Part shown: one piece after another, positions 1 to 9,015 of the stretch
Layout: every line of letters starts with the position of its first letter
Position numbering within the stretch: position 1 is the stretch's first letter
DNA from: Actinomycetes bacterium
Lineage (GTDB): Bacteria; Actinomycetota; Acidimicrobiia; Acidimicrobiales; Palsa-688
Direction of reading: 5' to 3'
DNA: 51,376 nt
Assembly: GCA_021787365.1 (NCBI GenBank)
Contig: JAJYMB010000075.1
Span: 1-51,376 of the forward strand
Position numbers and translations under genes: made by a program
Notes under the pieces: model-generated
Databases searched by the model: none
Told to the model about the DNA's origin: nothing
What the model saw: only the letters and a program-made list of their open reading frames with translations

Positions 1-1
1 C

Positions 2-994
2 CTGGACGCCGTGCACGCCATCCACGACGAAGGGGCGCGCCACATTGTCGAGGAACTGTGCGAGGCCGTGGACCGCTTGGCTCTAGACCTGGGGCGCCGG
101 CTCTGGGTGGTGGCGGAGAGCGACCGCAACGACCCCCGGGTGGTCCTCCCGCGCCAAGAGCACGGTTGGGGTGCCACGGCCTGCTGGGACGACGATTTCC
201 ACCATTCGTTGCACACGATTTTGACCGCGGAACGCTCCGGCTACTACATGGACTTCGGCAGCTTGGGCCAGCTCGCCAAGGCGATGCGGGACGCGTACGT
301 CTATGACGGGCAGTTCTCGGAGTTCCGCCAGCGCCGGCACGGCCGGCCGGCCGAGGGCATCGGCGGCTCTTCGTTTGTGGTGTGCCTGCAAAACCACGAC
401 CAGGTCGGCAACCGAGCACTCGGGGAGCGGACCTCCGCGCTCGTCGGGACGGGGCTCTTGATGGTCGGGGCGGCACTGTTGGTGCTGTCCCCCTACGTCC
501 CCATGCTCTTCCAGGGCGAGGAATGGGGCGCCTCCACGCCGTTTTTGTACTTCACGGACCACCAGGACCCGAGCCTCGGGCGAGCTGTCACCGAAGGACG
601 CAGGCGCGAGCACCGAGTGGGCGCCGGCATGGAGGTGCCCGACCCGCAGGCCCCAGAGACCTTCGAGCGCTCCAAGCTGGACTGGTCCGAGCTCGGGAGG
701 GAACCGCACCGGACGCTCCTGGAGTGGCACCGCCGGCTCATTGCCCTGCGCCGGTCGGAGCCCGACCTGGCCTCTCACGAGCGGGGCGCGACTTGCTGCT
801 CGTTCGACGAGGACCGGCGCTGGCTCGTTGTGCGCCGGGGCCGGTTCAGTATCGCAGCCAACTTGGCCGGCGGGCCCCGGGAGGTCCCCCTCCACACTGG
901 GGGGTCGGTCGTTTTGGCGTCAGGGGCCGAGGCCCGCCTGGTTGGGGGCGAGGTTTGGCTGCCGGCGTGTTCGGTTGCCGTCGTCGAGCACTGA
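2..994 (+). CDS. treZ: Malto-oligosyltrehalose trehalohydrolase, C-terminal part (5' end outside window)
   Basis: GH13 enzyme that hydrolyses maltooligosyl-trehalose to release trehalose, the last step of the TreY-TreZ pathway from glycogen; cytoplasmic. The frame is open from base 2 and begins at the family's LDAVHAI block, whose Asp is the catalytic nucleophile, so the gene starts upstream and the internal GTG at 11 is not its start. About 330 residues remain. AESDRNDPRVV carries the general acid Glu, NHDQVGNR the third conserved Asp, and PMLFQGEEW is a typical GH13 block; the C-terminal beta-sandwich ends at 994. The N-terminal E-set domain and first half of the barrel are missing only because of the window edge. 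Identification is strong; treX and treY neighbours cannot be seen. Confidence 0.93.
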   Translation: MDAVHAIHDEGARHIVEELCEAVDRLALDLGRRLWVVAESDRNDPRVVLPRQEHGWGATACWDDDFHHSLHTILTAERSGYYMDFGSLGQLAKAMRDAYVYDGQFSEFRQRRHGRPAEGIGGSSFVVCLQNHDQVGNRALGERTSALVGTGLLMVGAALLVLSPYVPMLFQGEEWGASTPFLYFTDHQDPSLGRAVTEGRRREHRVGAGMEVPDPQAPETFERSKLDWSELGREPHRTLLEWHRRLIALRRSEPDLASHERGATCCSFDEDRRWLVVRRGRFSIAANLAGGPREVPLHTGGSVVLASGAEARLVGGEVWLPACSVAVVEH

Positions 995-1050
995 AGGTCC
1001 TGGTGGTGTAACGCCTGCCTGGGCCACTGCAGCGGGCGGCCGCAACGGCT

Positions 1051-1078
1051 CGGTAGCGTTTCGGTAGCGTTTCGGTAG
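1051..1078. repeat. 11-bp tandem repeat in the treZ-tRNA gap
   Basis: The unit cggtagcgttt occurs at 1051-1061 and 1062-1072, with a partial third unit (cggtag) to 1078. It lies in the 357-base gap 995-1351 between treZ and tRNA-Val. Apart from this array and the tRNA promoter I see no gene or clear terminator in that gap; the short ORFs there have no recognisable content. Confidence 0.75.
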
Positions 1079-1331
1079 TGCGGCTGCGGCGCCACCTGAC
1101 CTCGGCCCGCCGGAGAGCGTTTTCCAGCTGCTGGCGTCGGGCTTCATGTAGAAGTACGTCTTGTGACGACCACTTCCAGTGTCGCTCCCCGCAGGTTTAT
1201 GCTCCCGCCCCCGCCGTGGCTAGCTCGGCAAGGGAGTCCGGCACGGGCGGCCAGGCTAGCAGGCGGGGTATGGCGCGCCACGGTTCGACGGTGAGGGGTC
1301 TGCGGTAGGAGCTGGCGGACGGCACCGGCGC

Positions 1332-1340
1332 TGGTAAAGT
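1332..1340 (+). promoter_or_regulatory. Extended -10 promoter element for tRNA-Val
   Basis: TGGTAAAGT reads as an extended -10 (TGn plus a TATAAT-like hexamer at 1335-1340) placed 11 bases before the tRNA. The -35 position (about 1312-1317, ctggcg) matches TTGACA poorly, which fits an extended -10 promoter. Spacing is right for a short 5' leader. Confidence 0.4.
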
Positions 1341-1351
1341 AGGGGTCGCTC

Positions 1352-1425
1352 GGGCGTATAGCTCAGTTGGTTAGAGCGCATGCATGACGCGCATGAGGCC
1401 GGGGGTTCGACTCCCTCTACGCCCA
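1352..1425 (+). tRNA. tRNA-Val (anticodon GAC)
   Basis: The cloverleaf folds fully. The acceptor stem is GGGCGTA (1352-1358) with TACGCCC (1418-1424), and the D arm is GCTC/GAGC. The anticodon stem CATGC/GCATG encloses loop ATGACGC, giving anticodon GAC at 1386-1388. The T arm is GGGGG-TTCGACT-CCCTC, and the discriminator is A1425. The following bases are CCG, so CCA is not fully encoded. GAC reads GUC/GUU valine codons. A second valine tRNA (CAC) lies at 41303. Confidence 0.93.
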
Positions 1426-1580
1426 CCGGCTTCGAGGAGGGAGTTTGTGGCGGGGCAAGGCTCCGGAGAGCAGCTTGGGTGCGTTTTTGGGTGCCATTTT
1501 CGGGGACGGGCGCCATGGCACGCTTGCGGCCTGCTGCGGTGAGGCCTCATGCCGGCGCAAGAGCCTCGAGCTGGTAGGGG

Positions 1581-2648
1581 GTGGGTAACACAACGCAGCG
1601 GCCGGTGAGCATCGGGGTCCTTTGGCGTGGCGATCGAGGAGCGGCTCGACCAGCAGAGGACCGCGGCCTTGCACCGCTCTTCGACGCCTTTGAGCAGCTG
1701 CCAGTCGACGTTGTCCCCCTACCGTTCAGCGATGACCGAGCCAGCGCCGTCAGCTCGCAACTGCTGGGCCTCGACGGGGTGCTCGTGTGGGTCAACCCGG
1801 TCCAAGACGGCGTCACCCGCGGCCGCGTCGACGAAATTTTGCAGGAGGCCTCGGCGAAGGGCATCTGGGTCTCAGCGCACCCCGAGGTGATCAGGAAGAT
1901 GGGGACGAAGGAGGTCCTTTACCGCACGCGCCACCTCGGTTGGGGGACTGACTGCGACATCTATAGTTCGGTCGACGAGTTCGCCGCGCGCTTCCCGGCC
2001 CGGCTCGCACACCATGGGCGGCTCGTCGTGAAGCAGGGCCGCGGCAACGGGGGGAACGGCGTCTGGGGCGTGGCACTGGCTGAGCCGGCCATCACACCGT
2101 CGTCCGGCTCACGGTTGCGCGTCCTGGACGCGAGCGCTCGTGATGGCGCTGTCGAGCTAATCACGCTCGACGCGTTCGTCGAGCGGTGCGCGGGGTACTT
2201 CGCCTGGTCCGGGTTCCTGGTCGACCAGGAGTACCAGGACCGCCTCGGCGAAGGGATGGTCCGTTGCTACTTCTCTCACGACGAGGTCGTCGGGTTCTCC
2301 CGTCAGTGGCCGAAGGGCCTGCTCGAGCTCGGTCCGGGCACGCCGGGGCGCGAGGCTGTGGCTTCCACCAGGGAGGGCCCGGGCGTTGCCGCCTACCAGC
2401 GGCTCCGGCGGAGAGCCGAGCGCGAGTGGGTCCCCGAGATGGCGCGCCTGCTCGACCTCCGCCCGCACGAGCTGCCTGTGATCTGGGACGCGGACTTCCT
2501 CTACGGGCCGAAGGACGAGGCAGGAGAAGATGGCTTCGTGCTCTGCGAGATCAATGTGAGCGCCGTCTGGCCGTTCCCGCCGGTGGCAGCAGCGACGATC
2601 GCAGCCAAAACGCTCGCCAGGGTGAGCGAAGCGGTCAGGAAGAGGTGA
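1581..2648 (+). CDS. Cj0069 family protein (ATP-grasp-like fold)
   Basis: A 355-residue soluble protein that I recognise as the Cj0069 family, named after an uncharacterised Campylobacter protein. Family-typical blocks are visible: IGVLWRGDR near residue 11, LDGVLVWVNPVQDG near 65, GIWVSAHPEVIRKMGTKEVL near 95, RTRHLGWGTDC, LVVKQGRGNGGNGVW near 150, and the C-terminal ICEINVSAVWPFP. The glycine-rich KQGRGNGGNG and the acidic CEINVS end resemble ATP-grasp nucleotide- and metal-binding elements, so an ATP-dependent ligase is plausible; no substrate is known to me. Start is GTG at 1581, just after a purine-rich stretch. It is a stand-alone gene, convergent with the frameshifted gene at 2682-5157. 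Confidence 0.75.
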   Translation: MGNTTQRPVSIGVLWRGDRGAARPAEDRGLAPLFDAFEQLPVDVVPLPFSDDRASAVSSQLLGLDGVLVWVNPVQDGVTRGRVDEILQEASAKGIWVSAHPEVIRKMGTKEVLYRTRHLGWGTDCDIYSSVDEFAARFPARLAHHGRLVVKQGRGNGGNGVWGVALAEPAITPSSGSRLRVLDASARDGAVELITLDAFVERCAGYFAWSGFLVDQEYQDRLGEGMVRCYFSHDEVVGFSRQWPKGLLELGPGTPGREAVASTREGPGVAAYQRLRRRAEREWVPEMARLLDLRPHELPVIWDADFLYGPKDEAGEDGFVLCEINVSAVWPFPPVAAATIAAKTLARVSEAVRKR

Positions 2649-2681
2649 CTCACGGTAGCGCTACGTCCGGCGCAACCACAC

Positions 2682-5157
2682 CTAGCGCGGCGTACTGCGT
2701 GGAAGGTCGCGCGCGAGCAGGTGAAGCGGGCGCCAGGGGAAGCGCGCGAGAAGGTGCCAGTTTCGGCCTGAGTCGCTGGTGGCGATGAGCGCCATGGTGA
2801 CTTGCTGGGCGACGCCCTTGGGCACGGTCGCTGTGCCGGCAATGGGCCCGAGCACGAAGCCGACGTCTTCACTGGGGAACGAGAGAGAGGGCAGGAGGAA
2901 GGCCGTCGCGCTGAGGAACGGCAACGCGACCGTGCCGCAGGGCGGAGCGTAGGGGCTCCGGCCTGGAGTCCCTGACCAAGTCGTCCCGCCATCGGTGCTG
3001 AGCGCGATGCCGAAGCCGTTGGCACAGGCGGGCCCATAATTTCGCCACAGGTCGACGATGGCACCAGCGCCAGGGGCGGCCAGCGTGGCCACCGGCTCCT
3101 CCAGCACCCCCGCCGGGGACTGCCTTGCGCCCAGGGTGCCGACGGGCGTCCGGTCCGCCGGCATGACTTCGGGGACAAAGAGGGGGCCATGAGGGGCGGG
3201 TTTCACGCTGACGCGCCAGGTCCTCCCGGCGTCGACCGTGCCCGCAACCGCGCCGCCAGTGCCGTCGGCCCCGTAGGTGAAGCCGAACCACGCGTCGGAA
3301 CTGCCCGCGCACGCGAGAGCGCCCGGTGGGGTGTTGAAAGTGGCGACGACCGACCAGTGCAAGCCTCCGTCGCCGGTCCTCTCGACGACGGCAGGTGACC
3401 CGGCCCCTTGGTGCCCGACGGCCCAGCCGGCTCGTGCCGTGCCGAAGCACACGCCGGAAAGGCCCCCGGCGAAGGCGGGACAGACCCGCACTCGAGGCCG
3501 TTGTGGTCGGGGACATGGAGAAGGTGCCAGGTGAGCCCTTGGTCGTCGGTAGCGAGCACACGCGTACCCCCAGGCTGCCCACAGATCACGCCTACCCCGA
3601 AGCTCGGGCTTACCAGCTGAACATGGCTGAAAGCCCCGAGGTCAGTCTGCGGTTTTACCGACCACCGACGCCCGCCGTCGGAGGTGGAGAACAGTTCGTC
3701 GGTTGTGAGCGCCCAGCCGTGCTCAGCGTCGGCAAAGGACAGTTCCTCGACCGGTTCGGGCGTGGACAGCTGAGAGGCCCAGTTGGTCCCGCCGTCCGTC
3801 GTGGCCTCGACCCCGTCTGCCCCTCCTACCCAGCCGTCTCGGGCGTTGGCGAAGTCGACCGTGTCGAAGGGGATCTCGCTTGACGGGTAGCCGACAAAGG
3901 ACGGTGTCGAAAACTGCACCGTCTCCCACGACTGCCCCCCGTCGCTGGTGCGCATGCCAGCCGCCCCACTACTCGCGAAGCCCAACTCTGGAAAGGTCCC
4001 GAAAGCGACGCCGGTCGCCGGCGAGGCGAAGCTCACCTCGGTCCACGCCGGAAGGCTCGAGGCAGAACGCCGGAGCCGCCAGTGCCGGCCGGCATCAGCC
4101 GTCACGTACAGGCCGGCTGGCGCTGGCATCTCCCACTCGTCCGGAGAGGACGCCCAAAACCCGGAGGGCCTCGCGAGCGAACCGGTCTGCAGCACCGACG
4201 CCAGCGACCAAGTGCCTCCGCCGCCGATGGAGGTGTAGACGACCAGCTCACCAGGGCGCGTGGTCATGGCGATCACACTGTCACCGTTGGCGAAGTACCT
4301 GAAGGCCAGTACCTCGGCACCGGCCACGCCTCGGGCTGGGTACCGCCAAGCTTCGGCGGCTGGCCACCCGCCCGGTGGGGCCGGGAGGCGGAGTGCGTAC
4401 CATTGCCGGCCACCGTCGGTGCTCTGCCAGAGGCCGGGCTGTCTCGTCGGGCAGCCGGCGTCCCACAAGACCGACGCCGACGCCGACTCCATCGTCAGGT
4501 TGAACGGGTCAGCCCGAGGGCACCCGCCAGCCGCGCCAGCGGAGTAGGTGCTGGCCTGCCAGGGGAGCCCCACGGCCGGCTGGCGCCTCCAGTGCATGCC
4601 ACCGTCCGAAGTGGCCCACAGGTAGTCTCGGCGCTTCCAGAGGAGCGAGTTGCTGCCGCTGGGCGCGCTCCCGGCTCCCACCCCGAAGCCGAGGCCGTGC
4701 TCGGCGTCCGCGAAGGCGAACTCGTCGAAGCCTGGCGTCCCGTACGAGGGCGCGCCAGGAAGCGAGGTGCCTTGGTGCCAGGTTGCCCCCCGTTGGTCGT
4801 TTCCCATGTCGTGGTAGCGCCGGGCTGCGCCGGCCACTGGTGCTCGGTCTCGGCCCAAGCGTCCTTCGCGTTCAGGAAGAAGGCCCCGGTCACTTGCAGC
4901 GAAACCGGCGTCAGCTCCCAGGTGGGCAGCACCACCTTCCATTTGGCACCAACGTCGGTGCTCCGAAGGATCTGGTAACCGTCGTAGTCCCAGACGACTC
5001 CGCCAGGCAGCGCGAGAACGGCGGGTGCTCCCGAACCCGCCGGGATCGCCGACAGCACCGAAGTAGCCTGGGCCGCCACGCTGTTTGCCATAAATGGCAA
5101 CAGCACTACGGTGACGAGACCCAGCGCCATCGCTACCAGCCGAAATCGCCGCGTCAT
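2682..5157 (-). pseudogene. Secreted Asp-box/YCF48-like beta-propeller protein, broken by two frameshifts
   Basis: Three minus-strand frames join into one protein of about 825 residues. Frame 1 (5157 to about 4790) starts with MTRRF, a hydrophobic signal peptide and an AQA-type cleavage site. Frame 2 runs from about 4786 to 3490, and frame 3 from about 3485 to 2682. About twelve Asp-boxes (S/T-x-D-x-G-x-x-W, such as TSDGGQSW, TTDGGTNW, STDGGTTW, TSDSGRNW) are spread over all three parts, as in BNR/sialidase and YCF48-like propellers. Both switches look like loss of one G in a coding-strand run: six G at 4786-4791 where seven keep frame, and GGG at 3485-3487 where four keep frame. The cause is either true decay or homopolymer sequencing error. 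The role is probably extracellular binding or hydrolysis; the substrate cannot be read from the sequence. Confidence 0.75.
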
Positions 5158-5392
5158 GCTCCAATAACTGTCATTGGCGGTCCCTGGTTGCAACAATCGG
5201 GCTCGAGGGTCACTTGCCGCTCCGCCCCCTCGCGCGGGCAGGCGCCGCCTCATAAGCGTCTCGCCAATCGCGCTTCACAAAACCCTCACTGTTCGCGCAC
5301 AGCATCGCCACGGAGAGTCACGATACTGCATAGAAGCCCTGCAAAGAGCCGTAACTGCGCCAGCAGCCGGCGGACGGAGAAGGAGTACGACA

Positions 5393-5737
5393 TTGAGCCC
5401 GCGGCCCGAAGATTTCGTAGTTTTCGCACTTGTCCTGTTCGCTCTGCTCACGTTCGCAGGGATGCGGGCAGTGGCCAAGGCTGGTTACCCCACTTGGTTG
5501 GTGCTGCTCTTCGCCGTGCCTGTGGTGGACCTGATGATCCTCCTCGTCATTGCCTTCTTGAAGTGGCCGGTTGAGCGGCGCTTGGAGTGGGCTGAGCAGA
5601 GGGCCTTCGCCGTGAGGGACGGTTTCGCCAGCAGCCCTGCCGTCCCCGTCTTTGCAGAGAGGGCGGGTCGTTCTCCTTCTTCTGGATGGTCGAAGCCCGT
5701 GAGGGCGTCGTGGGACCCAATGAGGGCGAGGCGGTGA
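5393..5737 (+). CDS. Small membrane protein with two transmembrane segments
   Basis: I place the start at TTG 5393 because GGAGAAGGAG (5376-5385) is a strong ribosome binding site at the right spacing; the longer upstream frame has no such site. The 114-residue product begins LSPRPEDF, then shows a hydrophobic segment (about residues 6-23, FVVFALVLFALLTFAG), a short loop KAGYPTW, and a second segment (about 32-52, LVLLFAVPVVDLMILLVIAF). A charged cytoplasmic-type region (RRLEWAEQRAFA) and a Ser/Arg-rich tail follow. No catalytic motif is present. It is divergent from the frameshifted gene at 2682-5157. Function unknown. Confidence 0.6.
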   Translation: MSPRPEDFVVFALVLFALLTFAGMRAVAKAGYPTWLVLLFAVPVVDLMILLVIAFLKWPVERRLEWAEQRAFAVRDGFASSPAVPVFAERAGRSPSSGWSKPVRASWDPMRARR

Positions 5738-6320
5738 CCCCTTCGCCGCTAAACCAGGGCGAGCCGTGGGAGGAAACGGGCGACCTTGCGTGGGCCAGTA
5801 AGCTTCTTGGCCCGACGAAAAGGAAGTCAATGGACAGCCAGAGGCACCGCGGTCGACTACGTGCGCGCCAGAGCCTTTTGCAAAGACGACGTTCTTTTTC
5901 GGCGATGACGTCGCCGTGCTCGAGGTAGGCGGTGCGGCCCGGCCTACCACCTCAACAAACGCCACTGGCGTGCGCCCAACCCGACACCTACTTCGAGGAG
6001 GACCGGCACCGTCGGCAGGTAGGCACTGACCTTCAGGCTGGACAGAAATGTCGGGTCAGAGAAGGCCGACCTGAAGTAGTTGGTAATGCCTACGAAACTG
6101 CGTTGGCGAGGGGGCGATAAGGTCTGAGCTGAAGCTCCTGGTCCCGGGCTATTGGGCGAGGCACAAAGCGGGCCGAGACCTGAAAGAGGCCGGCGCACGC
6201 TTCGACCAAGCCCCCGAGGCTTGGCGCTACTTGGGTGAGGCGCAGGCCCACTCCGTCGAGGTAGAGCGCAACCAGCAAGAACCACCCAAGCAGGCCACGT
6301 CTGAGTTGTGGGCATCACGC
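5738..6320. other. Gene-poor stretch
   Basis: These 583 bases have only short open frames without recognisable protein content. Base composition is a little lower in G+C than the neighbours. A translated string HLNKRHW at about 5955 resembles the YjbR/MmcQ motif, but no supporting similarity extends either way. The stretch may contain decayed coding sequence. Confidence 0.4.
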
Positions 6321-8096
6321 TCACGGAGCCAGGACCGGCAGGTCGAGCGTGGAGTCCTCGCCGAGGTGGAGGGCGAAGGTCTCGTCTGGCGGCCCGTAGC
6401 GCTCAAAACAGGCGGCGTCGTGGGCGGCCAGTGCGACCCGGACCTTGTGGCCCGCCCGGACCAGCGCGGCCACGGGCAGAAGCTCCACGACAAGGTCAAG
6501 GTCCTGCCCGGGCGTGACCGCCAAGCGGTCAGCCCTGGCGAAGCTTCGCGGTACCCCAAGCCCAGAGGGCTCCGCCCGTCCGGTCGTCGCGCGGTGGACG
6601 AACCGCAGGCAGCCTTCGGTCACGTAGGTCACCACACCGTCGGGCGCGACGTCCTCGAGATAGGCGTAGACCGCCCCGTCGGGCCCTGACGTGGCCAGAC
6701 GCAAGGAGACCACAGGGAAGCCTGCAAGGTGGAGGTCGGCGGCCAACGGTTCGGAGGTGAAGGTCAGCAGCACCTCGTCCGCGTGCTGGCGATCGGCGTA
6801 CCCCGCGCCCCGGCCGAGGTCGACGGCGAGCCATCGGTTGCTGAGCCCAGTCGATGCCATGGGATCGGTGACGTAGCGCACCTCTGTCGCCGGCCCGGCC
6901 TCCCGTGCGAGCCGGCACCCGGAAGCGAGGTACCAGGTCTGCACCTCTGCACCTTCGGGAGGCCACGAGCCGACCGCCTGCCACTGATCGGTCCCGAGCG
7001 TGGCGAACGTCAAGCTGTGCCTGCCATCGGGTGTTTCCCCATGCTCGACGTACCTGGTGAAGAACTCCACCAGCCGGCGGTCCTGGCTCTCCTGCGTGAG
7101 CAGGTTGCCCTCGAGCGTCCCGCCTGCCCGGAGCGTGTCGGCGAAAGTACCGCCGCCGTGGCCCCAGGGACCGATCTCGACCTCCTCGTGGTTGGCGAAG
7201 GTCGCGAAGCGGCGCAACGCCCCCGCGGCGAACCCAGCGTCCAGCCACCCGGCACGGACCAGCATGGGCACGCCCGTGCCCTCGATCTTCCGGCGCGCCG
7301 CCCCCGGCGTGGTGGCCTGCCAGTCGAGGCCGGGTAGGCGGTCGTCGCTGAACGGCGCCAGGACCAGCAATTTGTGCATGTCGACGTTGCGCTGGTGGTC
7401 GTCGACCGCCGCCTCGAGCAAGGCGGGGCCGTCCGGCCCGTCAACCGCCTTGACCGGTGGCGGGAGCGAGAGCTCCTCGGTCGAAAGGCCAGTGAGCTCC
7501 GACAGCCGCTCGACCGCACCGGCAACGCCGTCTTTTATCTGGCTCGCACACATCCACCGAACAAAGCGGCCGCTGGTGGCGCAGCCACCGGGATAGAAGA
7601 GCTCCCGGTACGGGTCGAGCGGGCTGAACAGCGCGGCGACGGCGACCACGTGGGGGTTGGCCAGGCCGGCGACGAGCTCGGCGGCCTGGCCCTCATATGA
7701 CGTGCCGTATACACCGACCCGACCGTTGGACCACGGTTGCGCGGCGACCCAATCGATCAGCTCGCCGTAGTCGGCGATCTCACGCGGCCCAAGCTCGATC
7801 GTGCGCGAGCCGAACGAAGCGCCGGTGCCGCGCGCGTCGGCGACGACCAGCGCGAACCCGGCGCCGGTCCACAGCTCACCGGCAGCACGGTTGCTGTCCG
7901 CCTCGGGCTCGGGGCTCGACGGTTGCTCGGCCCGGTGGTAGCGGGTGGCCCGGAACGCGGTGCCAACACGTTCACCTTGGGCGATGCGCTCGATCGGGAG
8001 CCAGACGTCGATGGCCAGGCTGACGCCGTCGCTGACCGGCACGTACAGGGACTGGAGCCGCTGCGTCGAGTCGATCGTCATGGCGTCGACTGCCAT
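6321..8096 (-). CDS. CocE/NonD family hydrolase (X-Pro dipeptidyl-peptidase S15 superfamily)
   Basis: Alpha/beta-hydrolase of 591 residues, the usual length for the CocE/NonD family, which cleaves esters or N-terminal X-Pro peptides; the substrate is not readable here. The N-terminal half has DGVSLAIDVWLP, the oxyanion-type ADARGTGAS near residue 110, and the nucleophile elbow GTSYEG (Ser near residue 150) after VGVY. The charge-relay region follows (RAGWLDAGF, and GPWGHGG with the probable catalytic His near residue 315). The C-terminal half is a jelly-roll domain as in cocaine esterase and PepX. The start may be ATG 8096 or the in-frame ATG 15 bases on. No signal peptide is seen. It diverges from the transporter operon across a 0.9-kb repeat-rich gap. 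Confidence 0.85.
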   Translation of the reverse strand: MAVDAMTIDSTQRLQSLYVPVSDGVSLAIDVWLPIERIAQGERVGTAFRATRYHRAEQPSSPEPEADSNRAAGELWTGAGFALVVADARGTGASFGSRTIELGPREIADYGELIDWVAAQPWSNGRVGVYGTSYEGQAAELVAGLANPHVVAVAALFSPLDPYRELFYPGGCATSGRFVRWMCASQIKDGVAGAVERLSELTGLSTEELSLPPPVKAVDGPDGPALLEAAVDDHQRNVDMHKLLVLAPFSDDRLPGLDWQATTPGAARRKIEGTGVPMLVRAGWLDAGFAAGALRRFATFANHEEVEIGPWGHGGGTFADTLRAGGTLEGNLLTQESQDRRLVEFFTRYVEHGETPDGRHSLTFATLGTDQWQAVGSWPPEGAEVQTWYLASGCRLAREAGPATEVRYVTDPMASTGLSNRWLAVDLGRGAGYADRQHADEVLLTFTSEPLAADLHLAGFPVVSLRLATSGPDGAVYAYLEDVAPDGVVTYVTEGCLRFVHRATTGRAEPSGLGVPRSFARADRLAVTPGQDLDLVVELLPVAALVRAGHKVRVALAAHDAACFERYGPPDETFALHLGEDSTLDLPVLAP

Positions 8097-8331
8097 CTAC
8101 ATGAGCGCCGGACGCAATGAATTGTCACAAGAGGCTTCTCGAACGGCGAGGTTGCGTGTCCTGCCAACGCGTGTCACGCGGGTCAACGACGACCTCCACG
8201 CGTCGATTGTAGGAGAGGGCGCCTGGCCCGGGAACCGGTCCAACCTGCCGGCTTAGGAACCGGGGCCGCGGTGAAAAGGAGGTGAAGGTCCTGTTCAGAG
8301 TCGAGTCTCGCACCAACGCCAAGTGCGGCCT

Positions 8332-8463
8332 CGACGACGTCAGGTGTGCCCAGAACGGGCTAACGAGCCCTTCTCGGTGCGATCTCGCCTTCTCGGTGTG
8401 CCTAGCGTCCCTGTACAGCAGGAAGGCGCGCCGAAAAGACAAAACCGCACCCAGAACGCGCTG
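8332..8463 (+). repeat. Dispersed palindromic repeat, copy A
   Basis: About 132 bp matching, in reverse complement, 19705-19837 with only scattered substitutions. Its core is an imperfect inverted repeat: gtgcgatctcgccttctcgg on the left pairs with the stretch ending ccgaaaagacaaaaccgcac on the right, and nearly all mismatches are transitions. The loop centres on the perfect palindrome CTGTACAG. The ends share CCCAGAACG-CGCTG-like motifs. No protein is evident, so it looks like a MITE- or REP-like element or a structured RNA unit. A C-rich 17-bp tandem array starts at its right end. Confidence 0.8.
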
Positions 8464-8511
8464 CTTCCCCGCACCGCCTGCTTCCCCGCCCCGCCTGCTT
8501 CCCCGCCCCCG
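8461..8511 (+). repeat. C-rich 17-bp tandem repeat attached to copy A
   Basis: Three units of the type ctgcttccccgccccgc, at 8461-8477, 8478-8494 and 8495-8511. A related but different C-rich array adjoins the same end of copy B (19600-19704 on the opposite strand), so the array seems to belong to the element. The 919-base gap 8097-9015 otherwise holds only the repeat at 8704 and the promoter at 8913. Confidence 0.75.
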
Positions 8512-8703
8512 CTGTCCAAGCCGACGACCAGCTCCAGTGCCGTGTGCGGCGAAGGCCCGGGGACGTTTTCTCTTGTGTTCGGGTGACCGAAGGTCGGTGC
8601 CCGTGCTCCCGGTCCCTGTGCGTCTGCGCGCGAAGGTGAAAGGGGATGCATGCAATCAACGCCATTGTGTAGATGGGTACCATCATGAAGTCACCGGAGC
8701 CTC

Positions 8704-8757
8704 GGGATGGCCTGCCCGGGATGGCCTGCCGAGATGGCCTGCCCGGGATGCCCGGGT
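8704..8757 (+). repeat. 14-bp tandem repeat
   Basis: Units of atggcctgcccggg occur three times with small changes and end in atgcccggg. Their position between the dispersed repeat and the transporter promoter suggests non-coding sequence prone to slippage. Confidence 0.7.
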
Positions 8758-8912
8758 TGGCGCGGCCCCGCCGGCTGGGTCGAGAGGCATGGCAGAGGCG
8801 CGGGCGAGATCGTGCGCTGCGCGAGCGGGGGAGGGGGCCACGACACAGTAAGTTCATATAGCGATAAGGCGCGCCGGCGCACACCTGGTGGCTCGCGCCG
8901 CGGCTGCGAAAC

Positions 8913-8941
8913 TTGACAAGTGTGAACAAAAAAGCTACACT
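8913..8941 (+). promoter_or_regulatory. Near-consensus sigma-70 promoter of the ABC transporter operon
   Basis: TTGACA (8913-8918), exactly 17 bases, then TACACT (8936-8941). The spacer is A-rich, which stands out in this G+C-rich region. Transcription would begin near 8948, giving a leader of about 70 bases with the binding site AAAGGAGG near 8996-9002 before ATG 9016. Confidence 0.8.
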
Positions 8942-9015
8942 TCTTGGCGATTACAAGTGGCAGAAGGGGAAATGTGGGCTATGACCAAATATAAAAAGGA
9001 GGCACACGAAACCCC

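Noticed and set aside
5686..5928. 80-residue plus ORF after the small membrane protein
   Set aside because: It has no ribosome site, irregular composition and no motif. It was left as part of the gene-poor stretch.
5920..6000. YjbR/MmcQ pseudogene suggested by VRPG and HLNKRHW in adjacent frames
   Set aside because: Seven matching residues with a frameshift, and no similarity before or after, are too little to call.
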